Positions 44,665-56,760 of a DNA stretch of 64,000 nt are shown here, one piece after another. The DNA is from Alopecurus myosuroides (taxonomy: Eukaryota; Streptophyta; Magnoliopsida; Poales; Poaceae). The notes under the pieces are model-generated. The model was given only the letters and a program-made list of their open reading frames with translations. It had not been told where the DNA came from and made no database searches. Every line of letters begins with the position of its first letter. The stretch's first letter is position 1. The stretch lies in the NCBI GenBank assembly GCA_028641055.1, contig CM054062.1, forward strand, positions 19,649,639 to 19,713,638. Reading direction: 5' to 3'. The translations under genes were made by a program, and so were the position numbers.

Positions 44665-46034
44665 TGATATGTCTCCAACGTATCTATAATTTCTGATGTT
44701 CCATGTTGATATTATGCCAATTGCTACATGTTTTCCGAATGTTTTTCTATGTTTTCTTACGTTTTCCGCGACTAACCTATTAACAAGATGCCAAGTGCCA
44801 GTTCCCTGTTTTCTGCTGTTTTTTATTTCAGAAAAGTTGTTCTGGAAATATTCTCGGAATTGGACCCCATGAATCCCGAAGTTCCTATTTTCCTCGGAGG
44901 CTTCCAGAAGTCCCGAAGAGCCCCGAAGGGGGGCCATAGGGTGGCGCGGGTCCCCCTGGCCGCGCCACCTGGTGGTGTGGACCCCTTGGCCACCCCCGAC
45001 ATCGCCCTTTCGCCTATTTATACTCCCCCGAGGGAAAACCCTAAAAGAATCGACCTTTTCCACAAAATACATCCGTAGCTCCGCCGCCGTCGACGACAAG
45101 TTTTGGGGGACAGATCTTTGTTCTGGCACCCTGCCAAGACAGGGAAGTGCCCCCAGAACCATCTCCATCGACTCCAACGCCATCTCCATCGCTGTTGTTG
45201 TATCCTATGATGAGGAGGGAGTAGTTCTCCCCCGAGGATGAGGGTTCTACTGGTATCTATGTGGTTCATCTCTCTCTCCCATGGTGTGATCTATAGGTGA
45301 TCGTGAGCTTTGTAATCTAGTTGAATATATAGATGTTGCTCTTCATCTTGTGCTACTCAAGTGTTTTATTAATATGAACTTTGGAGTCACCTTGTCCTGC
45401 GGTGTGAAGGTGACAGTGTGCACATCATGTGTGTCTCCTCTATGAATTGTGGTGTTTGTCTAGTACCTTCTAGGGCGCTCATAGTGACAGCATTTGGTTA
45501 ACTAGACATGGGAATGCTTACTTTAAGGAATGCTTTTTGCAGCCCTACGCAATGATTAGTGTTCGTTACTCAAACGTAGAGGGTTAAGAGTACCATAGTG
45601 AAGAGAAGATATTTAGTTATTCAATTATGTGATCATTGTTGAGAGTGTCCACTAGTGAAAGTAGAATCCCTAGGCTTTGTTTCCAAGCATTGAAACACCG
45701 TTTTCCGCATGTTCTGCTACATGTTTGCTTGCTGCCATATTTATTTCAGATTGCTATTATTACTTATAACCATCCATATTACTCGCATTTCACTATCTCT
45801 TCGCCGAACTAGTGCACCCATATACCTGACAAGTATATTGGGTGTGTTGGGGACACAAGAGACTTCTTGTATCTTAATTGCAGGGTTGCTTGAGAGGGAT
45901 ATCTTTGACCTCTACCTCCCTGAGTTCGATAAACCTTGGGTGATCCACTTAAGGGAAACTTTCTGCTGGTCTACAAACCTATGCACTTGGGGGCCCAACA
46001 CTGTCTACAAGAATAGAAGCGTGTGTAGACATCA
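44665..46034 (+). repeat. 5' LTR of copy 2
   Basis: 1,370 bp from TGATATGTCTCCAACG to GTGTGTAGACATCA; TATTTATACTCCC near 45014 is the likely TATA region. Confidence 0.9.
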
Positions 46035-46044
46035 ATCTCTTTTC

Positions 46045-46062
46045 TGGCACCGTTGTTGGGGA
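46045..46062 (+). other. Decayed tRNA-Asp primer-binding site
   Basis: TGGCACCGTTGTTGGGGA differs from the tRNA-Asp complement at three positions, all G-to-A or C-to-T transitions, including loss of both CpG sites. Confidence 0.75.
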
Positions 46063-46209
46063 GGTAAGGTAAAAGGTACTCACATCCACGGGTGTGAATG
46101 CTCGAAGATATTTCCTTTAGATTATGCAATTATATATTTTTGTTTCTTGTTTTCACTAGTTAGTCTTATTTTTACTTGCTTCTTGTTTTTATTTTTACTA
46201 GTAGTCTTA

Positions 46210-48980
46210 ATGGAAAACAACAAAATATGATAGGACTTTATAATATTTATCTTGAATTAGGACATGATGCTTTTGAAGAGAAAATTAAAAAACTTGTGGA
46301 AGTTTGTTTGCATAATAGTGATAGAAATTTTATTAGCATTAATTCTTTGCACCCCATCATTAATAGTGCTAGGGAAAAGTCTAAGCTTGGGGAAGCTAGT
46401 CTTTACGATCTTTTTAGTTTTCCAGCTTTAGAGGAGAAAATTTGCTCTGATGATACTTTATCTCCCATATGTGATAAACCTAATGATGCTTGTGATATTT
46501 TAAATCTTCCTACTAAAAGCATTCCTTTTAAAATACCTAAGAAAATTGTTGAATTTGTCATGGATAACTGTTATTTTGGAGATGGAACTGTCCATCCTAG
46601 TGATCATTTACACTTTATGCATGAATTATGCGAGTTATTCAAGTGTGCAGGTATCTCAACGGACCAAGTTAAGAGGAGGCTATTCCCTTTGTCACTTAAG
46701 GACAAAGCAAGGGAGTGGTATGAACTACTAGATGATCCTCATCATTTGGAGTGGAAGGAACTTGAATCTCTCTTTTACTCAAAATTTTATCCTTTTCATG
46801 AACTATATTTAGATAGGAATTACATTAATAATTTTTGGCCTCGTGATGGAGAAAGCATTGCCCAAGCTTGGGGAAGACTAAAAACATTAATACTCAAATG
46901 TCCTAACCATGAGCTTCCTGAGGAAATAATTGTTACTAATTTTTATGCAAGGCTTTCGGGACATTAGAAGGATTATCTAGATGCTTGTTCAAAGGGTTCT
47001 TTTTGTAGTAAGAAGGTTGAAGCTAAGTGGGATCTTCTTGACAGAATTCGAATCAATAGTGAAGATTCGAATAACAACAAAGGTAAAGAATCAGGTATAA
47101 ACTATGAGTATGATTGCATTAAGACTTTTGCTGAAACTGCTGATTTTCATGAGCTTAATGCTAAATATGGTCTTGATCCTCAAATAGTTGTCGGTTGGTA
47201 TCGATCCTTTGATTCTTATATTAATCTTCCTAAAAATGGGGACATATATCATGAACCTTTTAAAGACACTTGCATGAAAAATGAAATTGTTATTGATGAT
47301 TGTAATAAACATGCTCAAACTTCTGAAAGTAGTATTTCTTATAAGCATGTTAATTTCTGTGGATCACTTAGACCTTGTGAAAATAATCAAATTGAAGAAG
47401 AATATTGTATCCATAATAGGAATGAAAAAACTATAATGTGGGATAGGGCTCTAAATGATCTTGGTGAAAAAGTTTGTGCCCTCTATCCTTTTATTTGTGA
47501 ACTTTGCTGTAAACTGGGTCATTTTAATTTTCAATGCTCAAGCCATGATAGTAGCCTTTCGAATCCTATGAGTACTGCAAGTTTGTATTGTGATGACATG
47601 ATCACCCCTAATGCGTATGATGAACTTACATTATTTTTGGGGTGTGAAGAGTTATTAAGAAAAACTTTTTTGGCAGATATGAGTGCTCTTGATATGAATA
47701 GTGTCCTGCATGGTTGTCATCTTTATTGTGTTAATAATTGACACACAAATACTTACATACAAAATATTATAAAAGAGGAGAATTTACCAAAATATGAAAG
47801 GGATAATATTTGTTTTCATCTTATTAATGAAGAGGAGGAATCCTCCAAAGTTCTTTCTATTGTTTCTGACAATAAACCAGGGTATGTGGAGAAGCTTCCT
47901 TTCAAGCCTCTCCCTCCTATAGAGAGTAAGAAGAATAAGAAGAGGAGTAAAAGGAGAGAGGTAACAGTATATCCCCCTAAGCATGTTGCTTCCATTATAG
48001 TTTTTGATGAGTCTGAACTCGATGATTTTCCTATGCCTGTTATTTATGAAAGTGATCATGATTGGGAGAAACACACTAATTTTGACATTGAAAATCTCTT
48101 TGGTACCAATTCTGAAAATGATGATAATTTTTGTACTATCAGTACCATCCATGTCCCTTACAATGATGATATAGAAAGCTCTGAACTTGTGGATGATGTG
48201 TTTGAAAATCCTTTTGCTATTGATGATATGCTTGATACATCTCTTTCTAGTAAAAATGATGATATGTTTACAAATGAATGCACTTTGAAAGATAACTATT
48301 CTATTGCCTATGATGATACTATTCCTCAAGTATTTGATAACTATTATAAAAGATGCTATAACATAGGCTATGATTACAATTATCCTTACTAAATTTGTCA
48401 TAGTTATGGAGGGATTACCCAAAATCATCTCCCTAATATACAACGTGTCTATCATGTTGGAGCTCTTTATGATGATTATAATGATTATGATATTTTCACT
48501 CCACCTACTATTGAGGAGAAAATTTATTTTGATGATACCATGCCTCCTATATTTGATGATTATGGTGATGAGAATAATAATGATAGCTATTTTGTTGAAT
48601 TTTCTCCCACTACTATTAATAAGAATGACTATGCTTATGTGGAGAGTATTAATTCTTTTATGCATGTGGCTCATGATAAGATTGTTTTATGTGATAGCTA
48701 TATTGTTAATTTTATTCATTATTCTAATGAAATTTATTATGAGATATGGAAACATGGTTTTATGCATCTCAACAATATTAAGTTTCCCCTCTTTATGTTG
48801 AAAATGTTGAAGTTGCACTTATTTTGTCTTCCTATGCTAGTCACTTTGTGCTTCGTTGACTTGTTTTTCTACAAGATTCTTTTTCATAGGAAGTGGGTTA
48901 GACTTAAAAGTGTTTTATATTTTCTTCTTGATTCTCTCTTATTGTGCTTCAACTCTTATTCTTATGTGAGCATCTTTTAA
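46210..48980 (+). pseudogene. Long Gag-like gene (about 920 codons) with four lesions
   Basis: The ATG at 46210 is in phase with copy 1 (MENNK), but one A is missing from the following A-run, creating a stop at 46228. After that shift a single frame runs to 48980, broken only by a TAG (46965), TGA (47739) and TAA (48390). Order: a Retrotrans_gag-type core (KAREWYELLDDP, LYLDRNYINNFW, RLKTLILKCPNHEL); a CCHC knuckle CELCCKLGHFNFQC at 47496-47537; a Lys/Arg-rich patch (KKNKKRSKRREV); a long acidic region; one clear DIFTPPTIEE...DDTMPPIFDDY repeat pair; and a hydrophobic C-terminus (KLHLFCLPMLVTLCFVDLFF, HRKWVRLK). It has no protease. Copy 1 keeps only the two ends of this gene. Confidence 0.8.
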
Positions 48981-51670
48981 AAATTATTATGCCTAGCTGA
49001 AAGGCGTTAAAGAAAAGCGCTACCGGGAGACAACCCGTTTTATTTCTCCGTTTTCAACCTGTTTTCCGTCGTTTTCTTTTGTTTTCGTTGCACCTGGGTG
49101 TTTTATATTTCCTTAGCAACCCCGCTGTATCTTTTCTTTTGTGTCTTTGTTGAGCCAAGTAAAGGCTCTAGTGGAAAGTTGAGACTATATTTCGGATTTC
49201 TGCGCAGGAAACAGATTTCTGCTGTCCACTGTTAAAATCGTATAACATCATAGAAAATTCAAATTGACCTGAGTTTTTTTGTGAGTAATCCTGGTCTATA
49301 TACGCAACTTTTCTTAGTTGAACACTTTTTGATTTGAGCAACAGAAGATTTTCGAAAAAAATCATCTTTACCCGCTGTCCTGTTTTGACAGATTTGTGCC
49401 AATAATTGCATTTGCATCTTAATCTCTTTCTTTTGGTGTTCTTTTGAGAAAAAGAGTTTTAAAAGAAGTTGTGACAGTAGATAATGTGTTTATGAGTGTT
49501 AGGATTGTTTTGAAACTGAACCATGTGAATTTATTGTTTTGATTGCACTAACGTTGCTAATGAAGATTGTGAGAAGTTCGGTGTGAAGGAAGTTTTCAAG
49601 GGTCAAGAGAAGAGGATGATATGACGTGATCAAGAAGAGTGAAAATCCTAAGATTGGGGATTCCCCGGAGGTATATCCCATCAAATTCCAAGAAGACTCA
49701 ACCGTCTAAGCTTGGGGATGCCCAAGGCACCCCCTTCTTCATCAACAAATTATCAGTTCACTTCTAGTGAAACTATATTTTTATTCAGTCACATCTTATG
49801 TGCTTTACTTGGAGCGTCTTTTTTTTTAGTTTGTTCGGTTTTCTTAGCTGAAATAAATGGTTGGATCTTATCATACTTGTGTGGGAGAGAGACACGCTCC
49901 GTTTTCATTGCTTAGAACACTCTAGTTTTCATTCTTATTGTTCTGTGAGTGTTCACTTTTTGCTAGTAATGTGTTTAGCCTTTGTTTTCATGCATCCTTT
50001 GTTCAGAGCTGTTAGCTTTTGTAGTTAGGTGGTTCTCATATGTGTGTTTTCTTGGGAATAGAAATTCTTATGTGGTAGTTGGTATAGTGGAAAATTTTGC
50101 ATGGTCTTGTAGATCACTAAACTACTTCACTTGAATCATTGTTGTTGTTTTGGGATATTAATTTTCTTAATGGATAAACGGGAAGGACTAGTAAGTAGAA
50201 ACTTTTAATGGTTGGTCTAAGAAATTTGAAACTGTGCCACACTTAAAATTACCAGCTGATAGAAACAATGGTATATGATTGCTATGAGTGATACATTTCT
50301 GATCGGCCTTTTATTACGCGCTACGGCCGGGGTAGCTAACAGTGACTTGTCACTGCCACGGACCCTCTTGGAGTGATTTAAACTTTGCCTTGTAAGATGA
50401 TTTTCTTGCTGGAATCTTTTAACTTTTGAGTCTATGTTGCGGTTTCTGGCACTTCCACCATCCATATTTGCTAGCCTCTTTGGTACTGTGCATTGCCCTT
50501 TCTCACATTGAGAGTTGGTGCAAACTTCACCAGTGCATCCAAATCCCGTGGGAGGACTTTGTTCTCCTACACATAAGCCCATATATTCTTCCTCAAAATA
50601 GCCACCTTACCTACCTATCATGGCATTTCCATAGCCATTCCGAGATATATTGTTGCACAACATCCACCTCCATTATGTTACTTGATGATGAGCTTCATGG
50701 TTATTTATGCATACTGCTACACTGGCAGGAGCGTGCAGTTGGATACATCAGAGATATTCCATTATGAGTTATGAGTACTAAAAGTGTGATGATTCATTGT
50801 AATATAGGATGTTGCCCCTACCGGTGAAGATATATAAAATAAAAAAAAGCCCAAAAAGAAAGAAAAAAGAGCCAAAGAGAGACTAAAGAGAGAGGGGGCG
50901 CATCACTATCCTTTATAACACACTTGTGCTTCATGTTTAGCACCAATAATTCAGTTTGGAGAGAGTTTTCATATTATTGTTCATTCATAACTATGTGGGT
51001 AACATTACATTATAGAACTTGGCTTGTATATTCCAATGACGAGCCTCCTCAAATGAGCTCTAGGTCTTCATGAGCAAGCAAGTTGGATGCACCCCCACTA
51101 GTTCCATTGGAGATCTTTCATACACTTATAGCTCTATGTGCACTATTGTGTGGCAATCCCTACTCCTTGCATAGCTTCGGTTGTAAGACTTTCTGTTGTC
51201 TAATGACCACTTTCAGCTCTGTGAGCCTTTCTTCCATTGACCTTCCAAACCCCCATAATGTTCTCTTTGCCATAACATCCCGGTGCCAGGGACCAACGCG
51301 GAACACTTCCTTGTTTTTAGTGCGCAAATAGTTTAAGATTCAAGCATTTCATCGTGTGGAAATCTTGACTTGATCCTAACAGGGGTTGTGAAGATCGTTT
51401 GACGTGCATGATATTGTTGTTCTTGAAAGCTTAAATCATCTCTAATAAACTTTGCATGGTTGATAGTCTTTTAGTATTGATTCATTAAAAGTTTTGCTTC
51501 TTTCTTCTTATTTGTTTATGCATTACTTGTTGATATCAAATATAAATCACAACTTTAGTTCATTTGATCCTAGTTTACATGCTCTACTTTACATATTATG
51601 ATCAAGATTGTGTGGTAGCATGTCACCTCATAAATTATTTTATTTTATCATTTACCTACTCGAGGCCGAG
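48981..51670 (+). other. Non-coding 3' interior of copy 2
   Basis: No supported gene. It is collinear with 27711-30430 of copy 1, including CTAAGCTTGGGGATGCCC, CTACACTGGCAGGAGCG and a purine-rich run near 50835-50895. Confidence 0.75.
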
Positions 51671-51671
51671 T

Positions 51672-51693
51672 AGGAACTAAGCTTGGGGATGCT
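51672..51693 (+). other. Polypurine tract of copy 2
   Basis: GGAACTAAGCTTGGGGATG followed by CT, directly before the 3' LTR and preceded by CTACTCGAGGCCGAGT. Confidence 0.7.
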
Positions 51694-53288
51694 TGATACG
51701 TCTCCAACGTATCTATAATTTCTGATGTTCCATGTTGATATTATGCCAATTGACATGTTTTCCGTATGTTTTCCTATGTTTTCTTACGTTTTCCGGGACT
51801 AACCTATTAACAAGATGCCAAGTGCCAGTTCCCTGTTTTCTGTTGTTTTTTATTTCAGAAAAGTTGTTCTGGAAATATTCTCGGAATTGGACCCCACGAA
51901 TCCTAAAGTTCCTATTCCCCCCGGAGGCTTCCAGAAGTCCCGAAGAGCCCCGTGGGGGGGCTACAGCGTGGCCACACCATAGGGTGGCGTGAGTCCCCCT
52001 GGCCGCGCCACCTGGTGGTGTGGGCCCCCGGGCCATCCCCCAGCGTCGCTCTTTCGCCTACTTATACTCCCTCGAGGGAAAACCCTAAAAGAATTGACCT
52101 TTTCCACAAAATACATCCGTAGCTTCGCCGCCGCCGATGACTAGTTTCACGAGACAGATCTCTGTTCTGGCACCCTGCCGGGATGGGGAAGTGCCCCTGG
52201 AAGCTATCTCCATCGACTCCACCGCCATCTCCATCACCTTTGCTGTCTCCTATGATGAGGAGGGAGTAGTTCTCCCTCGAGGCTGAGGGCTCTACGGTAG
52301 CTATGTGGTTCATCTCTCTCTGCCGTGGTGTGATCTATATGTGATTGTGAGCTTTGTAATCTAGTTGAATAAGTAGATGTTACTCTTCATCTTTTGCTAC
52401 TCAAGTGCTTTATTAATATGAAATTTGGAGTCACCTTGTCCCGCGGTGTGAAGGTGACAGCGTGCACATCGTGTGTGTCTCCTCTATGAATTGTGGTGTT
52501 TGTCTAGTACCTTCTAGGGCGCTCATAGTGACAGCGTGGGGTTAACTAGACATGGGAATGCTTACTTTAAGGAATGCTTTTTGCAGCCCTACGCAATTAT
52601 TAGTGTTCGTTATTTTTTATGAGATCTCCGTAAACGCTTTGATCACGGTGTAAAGGTGACAGTGTGTGCACCGTGTGGTTTAGCATTATATTTATATTTT
52701 GTGATGGATAACCCTATTAAATTGTGGTGTTTGTGTGGAACCATCTGGGTCCCATGGTGATAGCATGGGGGTTACTTGGTTGGGAAAGTGCTTACTCTGA
52801 GGAGTGCTGTTAAAGCCCTACGCATGGATTGGTGTTCGTTATCCAACCGTAGAGGGTTAAGAGTAGCATAGTTATTTAATTATGTGATCATTGTTGAGAG
52901 TGTCAACTAGTGAAAGTAGAATCCCTAGGACTTGTTTCCAAGCATTGAAACATCGTTTCCACCTGTTCTGCTACATGTTTGCTTGCTGCCATATTTATTT
53001 CAGATTGCTATTATTACTTATAACCATCCATATTACTCGCATTTCACTGTCTCTTCGCCGAACTAGTACACCTATATACCTGACAAGTATATTGGGTGTG
53101 TTGGGGACACAAGAGACTTCTTGTATCTTAATTGCAGGGTTGCTTGAGAGGGATATCTTTGATCTCTACCTCCCTGAGTTCGATAAACCTTGGGTGATCC
53201 ACTTAAGGGAAACTTGTTGCTGTTCTACAAACATATGCACTTGAAGTCCCAACACTGTCTACAAGAATAGAAGCGTGCGTAGACATCA
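51694..53288 (+). repeat. 3' LTR of copy 2, chimeric
   Basis: 1,595 bp, 225 bp longer than the 5' LTR. A second, divergent version of the mid-LTR segment (52613-52841) lies between two copies of GTGTTCGTTA. The extra segment resembles copy 1's LTR (GTAAACRCTTTGATCACG, TGTGCACCGTGTGGTTTAGC) rather than this element's own. Confidence 0.88.
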
Positions 53289-55030
53289 GTACACCGGGCA
53301 TGTCATACACTGTTCATGTGGATATGTTCGCGTTTGCTCAGAGGAAGGCGACGAGCGTGCTTTCCTATTTGGGAGGCAGCCCGACCTCGATAGTGTGGGT
53401 AGGCCTCGTGCCGTCGGGTAGGCTCGGCCCCGATGGATAGGATCGGGGTAGCCGAGGATGGCATTGTAGGGGAGCCCGATGTGGTTGACGTCGAAGTCGA
53501 TGTTCTCGTTGCGGTAGTTCTGGCGTGTGCCGAATGTGACGGCCAGGCGCACCCACCCCAGAGGGACGGTGGTGCTGCTGGTGGTGCCGGTGAACGGCCT
53601 AGTGGCCTTCAGGCGATCGCGTGGGACCCACAGATTCTCGAAGGTCTCGAGAAAAATCACGTTGAGGCCCACGCCCCCGTCCACGAGCGTCTTGGACACG
53701 GCGCCATTGTTGATCATGGGGGTGCAGACCAGAGGAATGGCTCCCACAGAGCCGGTTGCCCCCGGGGTGGTCTGCGATGTCGAAGGAGATTTCCTGCTGC
53801 GACCACTTGAGGTGTTTCTGAGGTGGCTCGTCCGTCAAGGAGCCGGTTGCCCCGGGGTGGTCTGTGATGTCGAAGGAGATTTCCTACTGCGACCACTTGA
53901 GGTGATTCTGAGGTGGCTCGTCCGCTTGACGGACGACATTGACCTCTCGCGAGGCCTTTTTGATGTGGCGGCTAGAGAGTGGGGCCAGCGAGCCACCTAG
54001 GATGCACAACACATCGATAAAAGGTGTGGTGGTGTCGTCCTCCTCTGGGGGGTTGACGCTGGCGTTTCCCATGGCAAAGCGCCATCGGGTCATGTGACCC
54101 TAGGTTCATCGAGGGGGAAACGGTCGTAGTGTCGAAAATGGTAGAAGAACAGTGCACGTAGGGATTCCCACATGCTCACAGAGCTGTCTGGGAGGTTTAG
54201 CAACCATGCGACGGGCGCGCACCGAAGCGCCAGGGGGAAGTACCTCATGAGGCACCTGTCGCACCCCCCGGCCGCCCGGACACTTGCCTCGTACCTCCGC
54301 AGAAAGCCAAAAGGGGGGATGTCGCCAGTGTAGCGAGGTGGGAAGCAAGGACGGAACACGGAAGGCCACCTTGCCCCCCAAAGATCCCTGGAGAACGCTT
54401 AGAAGCACCCTGTCGTGGCACTTGCGCGCCGCTCACGATAGCTGCGCTGCTCTGGGTTCGCGTGGGCGTCACCCGGAGGGGTAAGTGGCGCTGTGTTGCG
54501 TGCTCGGTGGGGTTGACTCTTGCGCGTGCGAGACTCCGCGGTATCGACCACTGACGTGGTTTTTGCGGTGGAGCCGGTAAGCTCCCTGGTGGTGGACGAA
54601 ACACCTAGATCCACGGACTCGGGTCCCGAAACCCAGGCGAGCTCGGTGGAGGGCACCAACCGAGAATCGCGAACGACGGTGTTGGATGGAAAGCGTTGCG
54701 GCCCATGTGCTCCTGGCAGGGCTTCCTGCAAGCACTGTTGACCGTGCTCGCGCACGGCCGATGAACGTAGGGCGAGCGTCGCCTGCGCATGAGACGACAA
54801 GGACCGAGTCGGATCCGTACGTCACTCGCCAACGAGCGTCGTGTCACGTCCGCGACACAGCGCGGGGAAGTGGGAGTGGCGAGGTCCGCTGCTGGAGAGG
54901 CTGGAACCGGGGCCACCAAGGGATGCCCCCTTCCAGGACCGAGCCTTGTGGCCGACGCGATTGGTGCGAGAGGCAACCATGGCGGCGAGGATGCGAAGGA
55001 GCGCCTTAGCCCCCTACCCGGCTCGCCAAA
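53289..55030 (-). pseudogene. Gypsy Gag-protease fragment
   Basis: On the minus strand, from the LTR at 55031: a GC-rich leader, then Gag with YTGDIPPFGFLRRYE, WLLNLPDSSVSMWESL and FFYHFRHYDRF (54130-54330). A deletion joins this to SSRHIKKASREVNVV and KHLKWSQQEISFDIADHPG. The retropepsin-like part follows (KTLVDGGVGLNVIFLETFE, IGLPYNAILGYP), where DGG replaces the usual DTG/DSG-type active site as in many plant Gypsy elements. A 91-bp tandem duplication repeats the KHLKWSQ segment. Cut at 53289 by the copy 2 LTR. Several stops; inactive. Confidence 0.78.
53751..53932 (-). repeat. 91-bp tandem duplication in the Gypsy fragment
   Basis: GCCGGTTGCCCC starts at 53751 and again at 53842, and the following ~85 bp repeat with few changes (GATGTCGAAGGAGATTTCCT in both). 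The second copy is one base shorter near its start. Confidence 0.85.
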
Positions 55031-55904
55031 TGTCGGAGAGTGGTCTGTCAGGACAGGGACTCCTCTAGAGGTTCGAACACTAGGGGCTAACCACTTTCGC
55101 AACGCACCTCGAGAGGAAATTTTAGGATGGTCGTCAATGGTGACACATAGAGTTTACCTAGGTTCAGACCACCATTGCGGTATAAACCCTACTCCTGCTT
55201 GTCTGTGCATTGCACTGCGATGATTACAATACAAGGTGTGAGCTTGTCCTCTTCCTGACTACCAAGGATCAAAATCCGTCCCCTTTCTAGGGAGGCCAAG
55301 GGGCCTCCCTTATACTAGCATTTTGTACCTCCTTCCCGCTCATCCTTGGCGGGAAAGGGCTACCACAAGGTGCCAAAATGGAGACCAGCAGAGCTCTGTG
55401 CCACCAGCTGGCCTCGGTCATCGAGGACAACGCCACCATCCATCGCAGGGTCATGGGAGCTCCGGGTGACGTTCCTTCCATCTTGTATCGCTAGACTGGT
55501 CTTCTTGCACCAAACGGGAAAACTTTGGGAGAGGCTTTGGCACGTGCAGCTGTGGCTCGTACTTTATACACGAGAACGGCAACTATGGCCAAAGCGACTC
55601 TGTCGCTCTGCAGCGCCATCGTCACTTCGCAGAAGTGCATGCCTCACCCACACATGGGTTGTCCCCATGGGGGAGTGAACTCCTCTAGAGGGGAGCGGGG
55701 GTGATGTGGAGATCCTCTCTAGAGGTAAAGGAATCAGCGAGGGCCTCTGAAGAACAAGTCCTTTGTCGACACGCCCCTAGGCGGGTGGGCACTCTCGCAA
55801 GAGCGGTTACCTCGCGAGGTAACCTGGCAAGGGCCTCTATCGCGTCGATTGGGTTGGGCCTGGAGCAGACGGTCCATGATACCCTGGTATCCGTGGGTCT
55901 GACA
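55031..55904 (-). repeat. 5' LTR of the minus-strand Gypsy fragment
   Basis: 874 bp bounded by TGTCGGAGAG (left) and GGGTCTGACA (right), i.e. TGTCAGA...CCGACA on the minus strand. TTTGGCGAGCCGGG follows on the internal side, in the position of a primer site. Confidence 0.7.
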
Positions 55905-56760
55905 ATTTCCTGCTTGTTCTTCTTGCTTTGAGTCTTTTCTTTCTCTTCATTCTTTTCGTTTCTCTTTTGTTGTTTCTTCATTTTTATTGCGTCTTCACTT
56001 AAAACCCAAAAATATTTCTTCGTTCTTTTTTGCTTTGATATGTTTTCTTTGTTTGGTTTTCTTCTCTCCACAATCAAAAATACCAAAAATATTTTTGTTT
56101 GCTTTATCGTTTCTTTTGTTCTTCTCTTTTTGTTTTGCTTCTTTGCGTTTCTTTGCTCGTGTTTTATTTTTTTTCTTTCGTTCGCCGCTTTATTAAACTC
56201 AAAAACAACAAGAAAATATTTTTCTCTTCTTCTTGTTATTGTGTAGTTGTTTGTAGAGTTCAGCACATGTCCACGGTGATACTTTTGCTACAGTTTTATC
56301 TTTATATCATTCGGTTTTGCAAGTGACAAGACAATAATGGCGACATATGATGAAGTGAGCATGAAAAGAAAGATGGTATGCACTCTTTTCTCTTCATCTG
56401 TGTACATATGACTGTTCGCATGATCATATATTAACTCGTCATGATAGATAACTGTATGTATAACATTGCTTTAATAGTTCATGCTTTCTTATGCCTAGTC
56501 TCAAATAATTAAGAGTGCCTAATGTGTTATTAGAATGTTGCATGCATTGCTTTGTTCATTACACGGTGTTGTATGGTGGTATCTCCCTCGGAAGAATTTA
56601 TTTGGAACGACTTCGCACATGTTTACACATGTTAAAGACTATAAAGAAAGTTTATCAAGGCTCAATGATCGTTGTTTCAAGGTAATAATATTACATCCAT
56701 ACTTTATTCAATGCTTGTTTGTCGCAATGCATCATTATGACCGTTATTGCTCTCTTAGTT
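55905..56760 (+). mobile_element. 5' leader-like fragment of another Gypsy element
   Basis: A 300-base pyrimidine-rich tract (mostly T with TTCTTT blocks) leads to GACAATAATGGCGACATATG and an AT-rich stretch with no long frame. This T-rich leader plus ATGGC start is an arrangement I associate with large Triticeae Gypsy elements. No LTR or enzyme domain is present. Confidence 0.4.

Larger units (their letters stand above)
44665..53288 (+). mobile_element. Non-autonomous Gypsy-type LTR element (copy 2), no target duplication
   Basis: Same family type as copy 1: LTRs starting TGATAYGTCTCC, a tRNA-Asp-like primer site, a long Gag-like gene and the AAGCTTGGGGATG tract, with no polymerase. The bases next to the two LTRs (GGGCC left, GTACA right) do not match. 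The flanks belong to different Gypsy fragments in opposite orientation, which suggests recombination or deletion after insertion. Confidence 0.85.

Noticed and set aside
47784..48674. 296-aa minus-strand ORF opposite the Gag-like gene
   Set aside because: It is the antisense of the AT-rich acidic repeat coding; its Ile-rich composition is explained by complementing GAT/AAT codons, and it has no recognisable motif.
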